This document shows, in pieces, positions 26,322 through 36,954 of a stretch of DNA of 64,000 bases. Positions within the stretch are counted from its first letter, which is position 1, and every line of letters starts with the position of its first letter. The notes under the pieces were generated by a model. It was not told where the DNA came from, did no database searches, and saw nothing but the letters and a program-made list of their open reading frames with translations. This DNA is from Acidimicrobiia bacterium. Lineage in GTDB: Bacteria > Actinomycetota > Acidimicrobiia > IMCC26256 > JAGNEX01. The stretch covers positions 806,001 to 870,000 of the forward strand of contig JACJWE010000002.1 in assembly GCA_020637365.1 (NCBI GenBank), in the 5' to 3' direction. The translations under genes and the position numbers were made by a program.

Positions 26322-27216
26322 TCATGAAGCTAAGCCGGTGTCGGCGAGGTTGAGGGTCGCGAGGACTTCGAAGAAGCGGTCGGCTTGGTCGGCGGTGAAG
26401 ATCTGTTCGGGGCCGTGGGGGGCAAGACCGACGTAGGGCTCGGCGTAGACGCGTCCGGCGGGCAGTCGTCCCTCTTTGCAGAGTTCGTCGATGACCAGGT
26501 TGACGAAACGGATCTGGTTTTGGTTGTACCGCTTGTCGTCCAAGAACTCGGCGAAGGCTCGTTTTGCGGCGGCGCGGTCCAAGCCGACCAGTGAGCGAAT
26601 GAACAGGCCGAAGCTGCCGAGTTTGGCGCTGGCGGCGGCGAAGGAGTCTTGGTCGCCCACGTTGGCAGCGACCAACGTACGTTGCAGCTCATTCATATCG
26701 GCAGCGTTCAACGGCGCTCCGCTGCGGACCTTGGCGACAATGTCGGCGGCCAGCCCTTCAGTCAAGAACTGCAGGACCCGCGCACCGAACTCGGCGAACT
26801 CCGACGACCCGCCACCGGGGCCAGCACCCACCAACTCGATTTCGGTCACCTCGCCCAACGTGTCCGCAAAATCGGAGTACAACACCACCCGCCGCTTGGC
26901 CTCGATCAAATGCGCCAACGGCCGCAACCGGCGGCGCACATCTTCAAGCATCGGGTAGGTCACATCGACCCACCACTCATCGGTCTGCATCTGCACGATC
27001 AGATCCATCTGCGCAGCCACCGCCGGTATCCTCGTGCCCAAGTCTTCAAGCGCGGAGGCCACCTTGACGATGCGCGCCCGCTGCTTTTCGAACGGTTCGG
27101 CCCGCAGCAAGCTGAGCTGGGTGCCCAGCAGCATCACGTCGAACCGTTTGGCTTCTTCAGGCTCGGCGGCGAGCTGATCGGGCAGCGCCGCTACCCGCTC
27201 CCCGCAGCGCTGCTAG
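26322..27216 (-). pseudogene. HsdR-like helicase, C-terminal fragment (3' of insertion)
   Basis: Reads RVAALPDQLAAEPEEAKRFD, MLLGTQLSLLRAEPFEKQRA and, at the end, LDDKRYNQNQIRFVNLVIDE with GRVYAEPYVGLAPHGPEQIF and TADQADRFFEVLATLN, which is the EcoEI-type C-terminal domain of type I restriction HsdR/DEAD helicases. Its upstream end is the CTAG at 27213-27216 at the left end of IS copy 1. The missing sequence upstream is found at 47060-47225 on the other side of the 19.8-kb element. One extra G near 27199 also disrupts the frame. Not functional. Confidence 0.8.
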
Positions 27217-28575
27217 CAGGGTACTGAAAATCTGGGTTCTTGGGTGATCTGGGGTTCGCTGCTGGGGGGTGTGGTGGGCACCCTGGCTGGTGGGCGCCGG
27301 CCGCTTGCTCGTCCTCACCGCCGATGACGCAACCGCTGCCGGTCCGCAACGACCGCGGCGTGCTCCATGTTGGTCAGGTCAGGGCGACGTCGATCGCCGT
27401 GATGCGCAGCATGTTGTAGATGCTGGCGGCCATCGTGAACCAGGTGTTGTTGCGTTCTCGACCGATGTAGCGGAGTTGGTGCCCGCCAGCGATGGTCTTC
27501 ATCCAGCCGAAGGGTTCCTCGACCCGGGGTCGTTTCGACTGGCTGGTCTTGTGGCCTCGGTGCCGGGTGGTTCCGGCCGTCGATGGCTGAACGTCGGCCG
27601 TTGGTGTTCTGCGCGACGTGCGGTGTGAAGCCGAGGTCGCGGGTGTCGACCACGAAGTCCTTGGTGTCATAGGCCTTGTCGCGCCGACGGTTCGCCGCCG
27701 CCGCGATGGGGGAGCCGCCAAGCACCTTCAACGCAGTGGCTCGCATCCGCGGTGGCGAGCTCCGCGCCGACGATCAACGAGGAGCGGTTCTCGATCAGGA
27801 GGTGCCCGGAGCAGCACAGCGTCGCGGCGGTGTTGCTGCTCTTGGGGAACAGGCGGGCTTCGGGGTCGGTGGTCGACTCGTGGGTCACGTTCGAGCGTTT
27901 CTGACCCTTGCAGTCTCGCTCGACGTTGCGGCCCTCGACGATGCCGCCGCTGGGCCCTGGGACATCCGGACTGTTGGGACCGGGCTCGTCGCTGTCGGGC
28001 TCCTCGACATCGTTGTCGGGCTTGGGTCTAAAGCTCTTATGCGAGGCCCATGCCTTCAACAGGGTCCCGTCGACGGAGAAGTGACCCGACGACGTGTAGC
28101 GGCGCAGCTTCGCCCGGGACAGGACCTGGGCGAAGAACTCCTTGGCGATGTCTTCGTTCAGCAGGCGCTTACGGTTCTTTGAGAACGTCGTCGGGGTGAA
28201 CGCCGGTTGATCGATCCGCATGTCGAGGAACCACTTGAACAACAGGTCGTAGTTCAGCCGCTCGCAGAACGCCCGCTCTAGCGGATCGAGTACATCGCCA
28301 TCAGCACCGACGCCTTCAGCAACGCTTCAGGCGGCACCGACGGGCGACCCTCGGTGGAGTACAGGCCGTCGAAGGTGCCGTCCATCGAGGCCAGTACGTC
28401 ATCGACCACAACCCGGATTCGACGGATTGGATGATCCAGCGGGATCAACTCCTCCGGGCTCAAGGTCGTCAACATCGCCATCTGGGGATCCGGGGTTCCT
28501 CGCACCCCACCATTCTTTTCGATCCAACCCGAAAAGCGCGAGCCCACACCCCAAACCCGCTTTTTCAGCACCCTG
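27217..28575 (-). mobile_element. IS5-type insertion sequence, copy 1 (defective transposase)
   Basis: 1,359 bp with near-perfect terminal inverted repeats CAGGGT[A/G]CTGAAAA. The DDE transposase on the minus strand reads LSPEELIPLDHPIRRIRVVV, HFSVDGTLLKAWASHKSF (first Asp), LATAD (second Asp region) and PRVEEPFGWMKTIAGGHQLR (Glu). It is split by a TAG after MYSIR caused by a 1-base loss (near 28279), by an 11-bp deletion near 27745 and by further indels near 27570-27720. Left flank CTAG, right flank CTAA. Same orientation as copies 2 and 3. Confidence 0.85.
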
Positions 28576-29242
28576 CTAACCAAGGCGCGTCCGTCTCGCT
28601 CAGCGCATGACCGGCGACAAGATGCGCCAGAAGCGTCCCAGGGACTCGATCCTCGATCCGCTCATACAGCCACTGCGCTTCGGTAGGTGTGAGGTCGAAC
28701 CCGCTCGATTCGGCATTCGGAAATCCGGGCGGCGCGGGTGGCATGGTCGGATGCCACGGCCCGACGGAACGAAACGCCAGTTCATCTTCCTCGCCGTCGG
28801 TCGACCGGCCCGACTCCGCCACCGCCTTCGGCGTCATCGGAGCGGTCAGCACGCCCCATCGCGTCAGCCCGCCCCAGTAGATCGTCGACGGCAGGATCTT
28901 CACACGGGCCCCGGCTTGACGGCCGATCAGCCCGTCGGTGAGTCCCGCTACCCGGAACCGCTCGATCAGCTGGCGCTCGCTCCGGTCGACGCGGTCGAGT
29001 AGCGCCTGACCCCGTCGCCCTCGAGCCGACGCAGCCTGGAACAGCCACGGCACGAACAGGAAGTAGCGCGCCCGCGTCTGGATGACGGACGTTCCCGGGA
29101 AGAGCTGATCGCTGAACGAGTCCCGGATCGGGCCGACACCCAGCTCGTCACGAGTGCCGGGCTCTTCAAACAGCCTGATGATTTCGCGGACGCGCCGCTG
29201 CTGGTCGGCGGACGCGTCGAGCCAGTTCAACGTCGAGACCAC
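28576..29242 (-). pseudogene. DUF6361-family protein, 3' end cut by IS copy 1
   Basis: MVSTLNWLDASADQQRRVRE then IIRLFEEPGTRDELGVGPIR with DSFSDQLFPGTSVIQTRARY and FLFVPWLF is the N-terminal part of the DUF6361 family, often found beside DUF499/DUF1156 defence genes. The frame runs directly into the right end of IS copy 1, which removes the C-terminus (about 222 codons remain). It starts 11 bp after the preceding gene and is the last of the six-gene operon. Confidence 0.75.
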
Positions 29243-29253
29243 AGCCTGGCCTC

Positions 29254-30420
29254 CTACTCGTCTGGTGAATCGACGGGCGGACGGGCCACGAACGCGCGTG
29301 CGTCTCGTAGGTATGTACGGGTTCCGCGCTGGAAGAGCTCGCCAACCACCTCCACATCGGAGAAGTCCTGATGGGCTTGGATTGCTTGCTGGTAGTCCCC
29401 CTCGGCCAACGACACCGAGATCCGGCGCAGGCGGCCAAGATCGTCCCCAGAAACCACTCCGGCGATCGTGACGTCGCCGGCGCCGGAGATCCCATCTCGA
29501 TGAAGTCGTACGACATTCCCGCTGACGCGAACGACCTCCTCCGGGACCCGATCGCGGAGCTCACGTGCTGCCTCCTTGAGCACGGACACGCCCTCCGTGC
29601 TGAACCGAAACTCCGACCGGAGGGCCTGGGTTGGACGATCAAGCGCCCAGGCCATCGAGATACCGAGTGGCACCTCGTTCTCGCCAGCGAGCGCGACGAG
29701 GGCTTCGCACAGGTTTGCGCTCAAGCCATCGTTCGCCCGAGAGAGGAAGGCATCAATCCCGGCGTCGGTTGAGAGCGCTTGATCCGTTGCATCGGTCGCA
29801 GCGGCCAGAGCGCGACTCAGTTGCCGAGTTGCCTGGCGTTCGAATGGTTCGCTCGGGTCGTCGAACAGCACCTGGTCCTCTTCCTGAGACAACCTCGGAG
29901 GGATCGGCACCCACGTGGAGATCACGAAGCTTCCGGCGAAAGTGGGGCCTGCTAACACCCGACGCATGAAGTCGAGTGTCTTCGCAGGCCGACGGCTCGG
30001 CTGCACCAGTCGGGGTTCTTCCAGCGATGCCGTGGCCGAAGCAAGAAGGTTGTGCGCCGCCGCCACAGCGTCCGCCGCGTCCCGCAGAGGTGCCGTCCCC
30101 GGAGGGCCGTCGTGCTCGGTGCGGAGGTACTGCACGTCGAAGGTCACGGTTGTCAAGTCCCGCAAGATGTCAGACTCCGAGCGTTCCTCGACGACCGACA
30201 GGGTCCTCAGAAGTTCGGAGACTCGGGCTGCGAAGTCTCGAGCGTTCTCGCGAGGAGCGATCACCTCATAGGCGCCTTCGTCAGCAGCGAGCGACCACAC
30301 ATCCGGGTCCGGGGAGTCTGCAGTGACCTCGTGCGCCCAACCCTTCAGCCGAAGGTAGAGCCGGATTCGGCGTGCACCTGGCGTCGCCAGAGCCGCAGGG
30401 TCGAGCACGCGCACCCTCAT
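29254..30420 (-). CDS. Hypothetical protein of the Hma operon (388 aa)
   Basis: Starts MRVRVLDPAALATPGARRIR, LYLRLKGWAHEV, then VTFDVQYLRTEHDGPPG, TFAGSFVISTWVPIPPRLS and GISMAWALDRPTQALRSEFR followed by a beta-rich C-terminus (GAGDVTIAGVVSGDDLGRLR). No motif for catalysis is visible. Overlaps the DUF4365 gene by 4 nt (ATGA) and is followed at 11 bp by DUF6361, so it is part of the same transcript. Its retention between known defence genes suggests an accessory role. Confidence 0.75.
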   Translation of the reverse strand: MRVRVLDPAALATPGARRIRLYLRLKGWAHEVTADSPDPDVWSLAADEGAYEVIAPRENARDFAARVSELLRTLSVVEERSESDILRDLTTVTFDVQYLRTEHDGPPGTAPLRDAADAVAAAHNLLASATASLEEPRLVQPSRRPAKTLDFMRRVLAGPTFAGSFVISTWVPIPPRLSQEEDQVLFDDPSEPFERQATRQLSRALAAATDATDQALSTDAGIDAFLSRANDGLSANLCEALVALAGENEVPLGISMAWALDRPTQALRSEFRFSTEGVSVLKEAARELRDRVPEEVVRVSGNVVRLHRDGISGAGDVTIAGVVSGDDLGRLRRISVSLAEGDYQQAIQAHQDFSDVEVVGELFQRGTRTYLRDARAFVARPPVDSPDE

Positions 30421-30938
30421 GGAACGACCGCCTGGGCCTCATTGTTGTCCACGAGGTGCCGCAGCGTGTCAGGTGTGAGCAGCTGCTTCTCGGGGACAAG
30501 AACTGTCTTGGTGCTCTCGGGATTCAGGGTTGCGTCGGGAGTCTCGTTCCTCAGCGAAAGCCAATACAGCGCACGTCTCAACTTCAGTCGACTCGGTGTC
30601 GCGTCGGCGTAGTCGACCCCGTTGACTGGCACTTTCGCCAAGACGAGGTAGTGCCGAACGTCGTGGCCGGCTCCGGCGAGGTAGTTGTAGGCGGGAACCT
30701 CGAGCGGATAGTGGAACGTGCCATCGGCGTGCAGCGAGCCGGTCGACCAGCTCTTCACCTGGAGCGTGATCTGGCGGCTACCGGATGTTCCGTTGGGGCC
30801 CGGCTTGAACACGGAGAGATCGATGGCATGGCCGAGACGCGGGAACTGCACGTCCAGGCCAGCAGCAGCTGCCAGCGCGGCCACCATTCCCTCGGCGTGG
30901 TACCCCTGGTGAGGGTTCGCCCCAATCGTCAGCGCCAT
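30417..30938 (-). CDS. DUF4365-type nuclease-like protein of the Hma operon
   Basis: 173 aa. GYHAEGMVAALAAAAGLDVQ then LGHAIDLSVFKPG (Asp) and QITLQVKSW (Q-x-K) fit a PD-(D/E)XK-like core of the DUF4365 group, followed by FHYPLEVPAYNYLAGAGHDV and RHYLVLAKVP. It probably binds or cuts nucleic acid, but catalytic activity is not proved by the visible residues. Starts 26 bp after the ATPase gene and overlaps the next gene by ATGA. Confidence 0.65.
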   Translation of the reverse strand: MALTIGANPHQGYHAEGMVAALAAAAGLDVQFPRLGHAIDLSVFKPGPNGTSGSRQITLQVKSWSTGSLHADGTFHYPLEVPAYNYLAGAGHDVRHYLVLAKVPVNGVDYADATPSRLKLRRALYWLSLRNETPDATLNPESTKTVLVPEKQLLTPDTLRHLVDNNEAQAVVP

Positions 30939-30964
30939 GACGTCGTCTCACCCGCTCGGCGGGT

Positions 30965-33900
30965 TCATCGCTCTTCGAACCCGTAGTCGTCGAATCGCAG
31001 TGTCCGGGCGTTCTCAGTGACGTTGCGGACGACCGTGTCCGGGAAGCCCTCGCCATTGGAGGCTTCGATCTCGATCGTGATGCGGACGTCGGTGCCGAGC
31101 AGTCCCGTGAGATGCGAAATGACCTCAGCGGACACCTTGCCGAAATCGCGGTTGAGTCGCTCCGGGTCGAGGTCGAATGCAGCGTGGAATCGGACGGGCT
31201 GCGTCGGACCTCTCGGCGGGTCTTCCTCACTACCCGCTCCGGTCTCTCCGGCGTCGCCGCTTGACGTAGCGGCGGAGCCTGGCGTCGTCGTCCCTGCCGA
31301 CTCGCTGGCCCTCGCTCGATCTGCATCGAGCTGGGCGGTCGCACGATCGGGAGCAACAACGAGCGTCGCAGGGTTTGGAGGGGCATCGGCGCTCACGCTC
31401 AGGCCCAGGTAGCGGCCCGCCGCATCGTCATAGGCGTCGGCGGTTGCGAAGCCCTCGGTCTGCCACATCAGCAACGGCGTGCCGACTGAAGTAAGCAACA
31501 CCGACTGGTCGCGGAGTCGAGGGAGGTAGAGATATCGGGCAAAGGCATCCCACAGTTTCGTGACCGGGACGTGACCATCTGCCCACAGCTTCGAGAGCTG
31601 CGCGTCGAGTCGTTGCCTGAGTAGAGCCGGGGCGAACTGCGTGTAGAGATGCGCCTCGTTGGTGAGCTTCTTCGAGGCACGAAGCGCGAGGCCGGACTGC
31701 CCGTCGACCTTGACCTTGTCCCAGGTGACGGGTCCGAGCGGGTCGGGCTGCGTGGGGACGAGCACCCACTGGTAGGTCTCCGCGAGGCGGAGAGTGACGG
31801 CTCGCTCGCTGTCGTCGCGCTTGGTTGCGGCCTGACGGGCTTGGTTCGGGTCGAGGTTGAGCCCGTCCTCGCCCCGCTCGGCATCGACGGACGACCAGGC
31901 AAGGTAGTCGGCGACAGCCTGCTCGAGCTCGTCGAGACGCTTGTTGTCGGGGGCCAGGAACACCAGGCAGTTCCGGTAGTCGCGAGGAGCGTTGCCCCGG
32001 CGGTCGAGGATCTCAGCGGCCGCCGCAAGCGCAGCGCTGTTGTCCGACCGAGCGATGTGCGGATGGTCCGGGCCGAGGATGACCAGCCTCGTCTCTGGTT
32101 CGTCGGGGATGTCAGCCGAACTCGATGCCGGCGGGTGAACGGCCCGGAACTCTCCAGGTTCGCTCTGCGCGGCACGAAGTCGGCGCACGATCTCGAGGTG
32201 CAGCTCGTCACGTTGACTGTTCAGGAACCGCTCGGCCCGATCACGAGCAACCCGTGCGACGGAAGGCTGGACACCGAACCAGTAGCGGCCTCCGTCCTGG
32301 TACAGATATGTCGCTCGCCCGGATAGCCGAGAGAGTGCATCGCCGTAGGTCGCGATCGACTCGGTGGGGAGCACGCAGCCCAGCCGAATCCGTGCGGGGT
32401 CGATGCCTCGGTTTGCTGAGCGGACTGTCGGGGCCGATCCGAGAAAGATGCAGCGTGACACGCGTCGTGCCGCCTGGAACTTGCCGAGCGTGCCAGCCAG
32501 CTCACGATCGAGGGCCACGGGCACCGACCCGGTGCCGTCAATGTCGTGGTCGATGATCGGCTTCCACTGATCGTCGAGATTGCGAGTGAGTTCGGCTGAC
32601 ACGGCGGCGTCGGCCAGCGGGATAGATGAAGGCAAGATCAGCGGTGACTGGTCACCAGCCTCCCAGAGTGCGTGGATGACCGACGCCATCAGGCGCAGCA
32701 CGCCGCGTGTTCGCTGGAAGCGGTCGAGCGTCGACCAGTCCTCATAGAGCCGGGCGAAGAGCTCCGGGTGGATGGGATAGGCGGCCCGCATCCGCTCGAC
32801 GTACGCAGGCTCCCGGCACTCAGCAGGAAATTCCGAAGACTCCTTCTGGTAAAGCCGACCGAACGCCTGAGCGGTCGCATCTCGGTCTTCGACTCGATCA
32901 GGTTCGAGGGGGCGGAACAACCTCCGCCTCACGATCTCGAAGCTCTCCTCGGCCGTGGCCGGCCGCCACGACGACTCCATCCGACCGATGACCATGCGCA
33001 ACTTCCGAAGCGCCTCGCGCCCGCCGGCGCTGCCGAGTTCGATGTCGGAACCGATCCCGGACTCGCCGGTCCCTTCGGACGCCGGGAGTGAAACGACGAG
33101 CAGCGCTCCGGGCACAGCCCGGGCTGCCTCGGTGAGCGCCTGGGCGAACGTGAACTGTGTGTCGAAGCTGCCGCCGACGAGGTCTTCGCGTGGGTCGGCG
33201 AGCTGGCGGGCGTAGGCGACCCACTCGTCGATCAGTATCAGACACGGTGAGTGCTTTTCGAGCAGCTCGTTGAGCTTCTCGCCGGGATTGGTCGCTGTGC
33301 GATCCGCATCGGCGACGAGCGCGAACCCCTCCTGGCCGCCGAGTTGCCAGGCGAGTTCGCCCCAGAGGGTTCGCACTTCGGTTCCGTCTGCCTTGCGAGA
33401 CACTTCGCCCGGAGGCACCTTCGTGCCGACGAGCACTGCGCGACGCACGGCCGGAAGTGACTCCACTCCGGCCGAGCCCAGGAGTGTCTGGACCTCGTCG
33501 GGGAACGACTCGATAGGTGTTCCCGAAAAGAGATGCCATAGAGCGATCTGGCTGTGGGTCTTGCCACCACCAAAGTTCGTCTGCAGATCGACGACAGGCA
33601 CGCCACCCGAGGACGTGACCCGCTGTGCGGCCTCAGTGAGCAACGTCCGCAGGCCCTCGGTGAGGAAGGTCCGGCGGAAGAACTCGACCGGCTCCACGTA
33701 CTCCGCACGACCCTGGCCGGCCTGCACTTGCCACAAGTCGGCGGCGAACTCCGCCTGATTGAACCGGCCCCCCGCAACGTCCTCGTGGGGAACGATCACT
33801 TCACGCCACGGCTTGAGCCCGGCGGGCGGCGAGGCGATGAGCACCTCTTGCTTCGCTGCGGCCTTCACCTCCGAGGCGTAGCGAAGGCGCATAAGCTCGT

Positions 33901-34288
33901 CCTTGGACTCGCCGACCTCGTCGGCCTCAGCCGCATCAATGGCCTTGAGCAGCATCTCGATACCGTCCAAGGCACGGTACGCCCCATCGAGATCGAACTT
34001 CGAGTTGTGCGCCCACTTGTTCCGAGTATCTCGAAGCGTGAAGACCACGTTGCGGTCTGATCGGCCGAGCTCGTCTCGGAACGCGAGATCCCAGCATTCC
34101 GCGATGATCTTGAGCAGCTCAGCCGGATCGGCCATCGACACGTCGCCACGCGCTCGACTCGCCCATTCGGTCCACCAGCGATCCTTCAGCGGCGACTTCG
34201 TCCGCATGCGACGATCGACGTAGGGCTCGAGGCCACTCGCCAACAGTTCGAATGCTCGTCCGACTCGGTCTCGGTTGCTCACCGCCAT
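30965..34288 (-). CDS. DUF499 ATPase with N-terminal Swt1-like HEPN domain (Hma ATPase)
   Basis: 1,107 aa from the ATG at 34288, which shares one base with the methylase stop (TGATG). Residues 1-115 look like a Swt1-type HEPN domain with TLRDTRNKWAHNSKF (R89-N-K-W-A-H94, the R-x4-H motif). Walker A is TNFGGGKTHSQIALWHLF (from residue 237), Walker B CLILIDEWVAYARQL. DUF499 proteins with DUF1156 methylases and a SNF2-type helicase form the Hma defence type. The C-terminal third has a Ser/Thr/Ala-rich linker (about 1000-1040). Intact. Confidence 0.9.
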   Translation of the reverse strand: MAVSNRDRVGRAFELLASGLEPYVDRRMRTKSPLKDRWWTEWASRARGDVSMADPAELLKIIAECWDLAFRDELGRSDRNVVFTLRDTRNKWAHNSKFDLDGAYRALDGIEMLLKAIDAAEADEVGESKDELMRLRYASEVKAAAKQEVLIASPPAGLKPWREVIVPHEDVAGGRFNQAEFAADLWQVQAGQGRAEYVEPVEFFRRTFLTEGLRTLLTEAAQRVTSSGGVPVVDLQTNFGGGKTHSQIALWHLFSGTPIESFPDEVQTLLGSAGVESLPAVRRAVLVGTKVPPGEVSRKADGTEVRTLWGELAWQLGGQEGFALVADADRTATNPGEKLNELLEKHSPCLILIDEWVAYARQLADPREDLVGGSFDTQFTFAQALTEAARAVPGALLVVSLPASEGTGESGIGSDIELGSAGGREALRKLRMVIGRMESSWRPATAEESFEIVRRRLFRPLEPDRVEDRDATAQAFGRLYQKESSEFPAECREPAYVERMRAAYPIHPELFARLYEDWSTLDRFQRTRGVLRLMASVIHALWEAGDQSPLILPSSIPLADAAVSAELTRNLDDQWKPIIDHDIDGTGSVPVALDRELAGTLGKFQAARRVSRCIFLGSAPTVRSANRGIDPARIRLGCVLPTESIATYGDALSRLSGRATYLYQDGGRYWFGVQPSVARVARDRAERFLNSQRDELHLEIVRRLRAAQSEPGEFRAVHPPASSSADIPDEPETRLVILGPDHPHIARSDNSAALAAAAEILDRRGNAPRDYRNCLVFLAPDNKRLDELEQAVADYLAWSSVDAERGEDGLNLDPNQARQAATKRDDSERAVTLRLAETYQWVLVPTQPDPLGPVTWDKVKVDGQSGLALRASKKLTNEAHLYTQFAPALLRQRLDAQLSKLWADGHVPVTKLWDAFARYLYLPRLRDQSVLLTSVGTPLLMWQTEGFATADAYDDAAGRYLGLSVSADAPPNPATLVVAPDRATAQLDADRARASESAGTTTPGSAATSSGDAGETGAGSEEDPPRGPTQPVRFHAAFDLDPERLNRDFGKVSAEVISHLTGLLGTDVRITIEIEASNGEGFPDTVVRNVTENARTLRFDDYGFEER

Positions 34289-36954
34289 CAGAACATTGTC
34301 CCCTGTTCGGATCGCTGAGTCGCGGCCAGCCGTGAAATCTCTGGCCAGGACGCGATCAGCCCATTGACCAGCAGTGCGGTCTTTGCTCGCTTGGTCGATT
34401 CGCACACATCGGCGATGCGGTAGGCGAGATCGTGGGCCAGATCACCAAAATGTCCAACCTTGGCGAGGAGTCCGGCTGCCGCCTGCTCGCCACCGCCGTG
34501 GTGCAGGGCACGGAGCAGATGCATCGTCACCTCCCAGGTGCATGTCTTCTGATCAGTCACGGGGTCCCAGTCAGCCGGGAGGGACTCTGGATCGATCAGC
34601 CAGACGTTGGGTGCCTTGGTCTCGATGATTCCGGTCCGCCGGAGCCCCTCCAGCGACGTCGCATGACCCATGAACAGCTTCTCGGCTTCGGAAAACGGGC
34701 CCGCATCGAACGCGAACCTCTGGAACCACTCAATCGCCCAGCGGGTCTCCGAATCGAACTCGTCGTCTTGCTCTGAGAGGATCTCGCTTCGAACCTGGTT
34801 GATGAGGCCAATAGCCGTTCGAACTCGCATCGGTTCCCCATCGGGCTCGACAACGCGGGCGAATCGACTGAAGATGGCCATCCCTGGACCGATCGCTGCC
34901 TGGGTCATGTCAAAGGGCAACGTCGATGCCGCCTGCAATGCGGCAAGTGAGCTCGGCAACTCCGCACGTAGAGCTCGAACAAATCCCGGCCGATCAGTTA
35001 TTCCGGCGTCTGTTGGTCGTCGGCGGCAGACGAGCACTATGTAGGAGGCGAGCGCGTTCGTCCCTTGGCCAATCTGGCGCGAGGAGCTCGTCGCGTGAAT
35101 TGGCCATGTTCCCACCACGCCGACGTCGGCCCTAATCAGGGCTTCAAGGAGGGCGTCCCATCCCTCAGACGTCAACCCGTCGCTGCCGTCTGAGTCACCC
35201 TGCCTATGCGCATAGATGACAAGCATCGGGAGGTCTGGTCGCTGGGCGCGGATGAGATTTCGGAATGTCTCTGTGAAGCCTTCGACGTAGTAGTCGTAGG
35301 CGCGTGCGCCATCACCTCCGTGGCGGTACGGGATCGCTACGAGCTCGTCGTCTTTCGGCGTTGCGATAGTCCCATAGAGTTCGGGCAACTCTTTCTGCAG
35401 AGCGCGTCGGTGCCACACGTGGAAGTAGTCCGAAAGATCGGCGTAGCCAATTTGGCAGAAGTAGGGGGGATCGGTAGCAACCAACGCCTTGCGATCATCC
35501 AACAGTGAGCCTGCTACACGCGCATCGCCCTGGTGGACGCGGGCCGGCTCACTCCCCCCAATCGCTTCGAGGCCGCCAATCGTGGCTTTCACCTGCCCGA
35601 GCCAATCTCCAGTTGATCCTCCGAACGGATTGGTCTCGGCGAAGTCCCACACCATCGGCAATGCTTGCCGGCCAAATGCCGCCTCAGCCTTGGCAGAGCC
35701 ATTCCGGGAGTCAATCTTCCACCGCACTTGGGTCGAGTTCGACATGGCGAGCTTTCCGACGCACAGGCCAAGCACGCTCGCTATGGCTCGTGCATAGTCG
35801 TCATTGCCACCGTCGGTACGGACCCAATCCGCAACGTGGGCGACGGCATCTGCGAAGGCTCCGAGCGCGTGGAGTTGCCGTGGTGTGTACAGGTCGGCCT
35901 GGTTCGTGAGGCCATAGAGATGTACCCACAGAGCTCGTGAGTCTTCACCGAGGGTCGCGTCCTCTGGAGTATCGATTGGCTTCTCGAGATTCGCAATACG
36001 AAATGCCTCGTCATCGAACGCGAGGAAGTCACGCGGACCCCCCTCCCGGTCCACAACGGTGCACAGCCCTTGATGTCCGAGACCGCGGGTTCGGCCCTCC
36101 ACCTTGATCTCTTCGTCGGGCGCCACCTGGCCACAGGCCAAGCACCGAAACTTCGCTCCACGACCGACCTTTGTGGGCTCAGGAGGGGTAGAGCGTCCCT
36201 CACCTATCGAGAACCTGATTCGCTCGCCCTCGAACTCGGGTTGGAGCCATCGTTCGGCTCCCTTCCGTTTCGACAGCCACCTCGTGCTGTACAGCGGGAT
36301 CGTCACTCCACAGGCCGGGTTGGGGCATGTCGCGGTCCAAGCCCACAGCCACGCAACGACAGTGCCGCCCGCTACCGGAGGGTAGAGATGCCCGATGCTC
36401 GCCCATGCCACGTCTCGAACGCGCTGCGCATAGTGAAGGAGATCGGAGAAGAAGCCATCAAGTGGCCCACCGATACCGTCAAGACCCTCTGATGCGTGGA
36501 GAGCAGCGCTGCCTGCGATGGAAGGCACGAACTCGCACAGAACCTTCGTAATCAGCACCGGCACAGGATTCAGGTCACTACCAACCGCCTCGAGGCCAAG
36601 CCGTTGCGCCTCCAAGATCGTGGACCCACCGCCACAGAAGGGGTCGACAACCACGGGCAGTGGGCCCGTCTCGGCCATCGCCTGAGTGGCCCGAAGGAGT
36701 ACGTCTTCAGCGGGTAGACCGCCGTCGACGCCTAGTAGGGCCGTGGTGAGTTGGAGCAGGCGCTCCCTGGATTCAGCAGTTCCGGGGTCATCGACGATCG
36801 ACGCGAAGAGCAGCGCTCGCCAGGCAGGCGTCGGCATCGGGGCGAACCACTTGTGGACGTTCTTGATCGTCCCGGTCTTCCGGTCCTTGTCTCGCTTGCT
36901 GGCGGCGCTGATCGCCTCGAGCGGCAGGGCGACTTCGATGAGCTTCTTCTTCAT
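34288..36954 (-). CDS. DUF1156 DNA methyltransferase (Hma methylase)
   Basis: 888 aa from ATG 36954 (MKKKLIEVALPLEAISAASK), chosen because it is the usual family start and overlaps the helicase stop as ATGA. The N-terminal DUF1156 region includes GTIKNVHKWFAPMPTPAWRA. AdoMet site: VVVDPFCGGGSTILEAQRLG (D104-P-F-C-G-G-G). Catalytic motif: ATDPPYFCQIGYADLSDYFH (D-P-P-Y), typical of N6-adenine or N4-cytosine methylases. A zinc-binding-like Cys cluster lies between. It would protect self DNA while the helicase and ATPase act on invading DNA. Intact. Confidence 0.92.
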   Translation of the reverse strand: MKKKLIEVALPLEAISAASKRDKDRKTGTIKNVHKWFAPMPTPAWRALLFASIVDDPGTAESRERLLQLTTALLGVDGGLPAEDVLLRATQAMAETGPLPVVVDPFCGGGSTILEAQRLGLEAVGSDLNPVPVLITKVLCEFVPSIAGSAALHASEGLDGIGGPLDGFFSDLLHYAQRVRDVAWASIGHLYPPVAGGTVVAWLWAWTATCPNPACGVTIPLYSTRWLSKRKGAERWLQPEFEGERIRFSIGEGRSTPPEPTKVGRGAKFRCLACGQVAPDEEIKVEGRTRGLGHQGLCTVVDREGGPRDFLAFDDEAFRIANLEKPIDTPEDATLGEDSRALWVHLYGLTNQADLYTPRQLHALGAFADAVAHVADWVRTDGGNDDYARAIASVLGLCVGKLAMSNSTQVRWKIDSRNGSAKAEAAFGRQALPMVWDFAETNPFGGSTGDWLGQVKATIGGLEAIGGSEPARVHQGDARVAGSLLDDRKALVATDPPYFCQIGYADLSDYFHVWHRRALQKELPELYGTIATPKDDELVAIPYRHGGDGARAYDYYVEGFTETFRNLIRAQRPDLPMLVIYAHRQGDSDGSDGLTSEGWDALLEALIRADVGVVGTWPIHATSSSRQIGQGTNALASYIVLVCRRRPTDAGITDRPGFVRALRAELPSSLAALQAASTLPFDMTQAAIGPGMAIFSRFARVVEPDGEPMRVRTAIGLINQVRSEILSEQDDEFDSETRWAIEWFQRFAFDAGPFSEAEKLFMGHATSLEGLRRTGIIETKAPNVWLIDPESLPADWDPVTDQKTCTWEVTMHLLRALHHGGGEQAAAGLLAKVGHFGDLAHDLAYRIADVCESTKRAKTALLVNGLIASWPEISRLAATQRSEQGTMF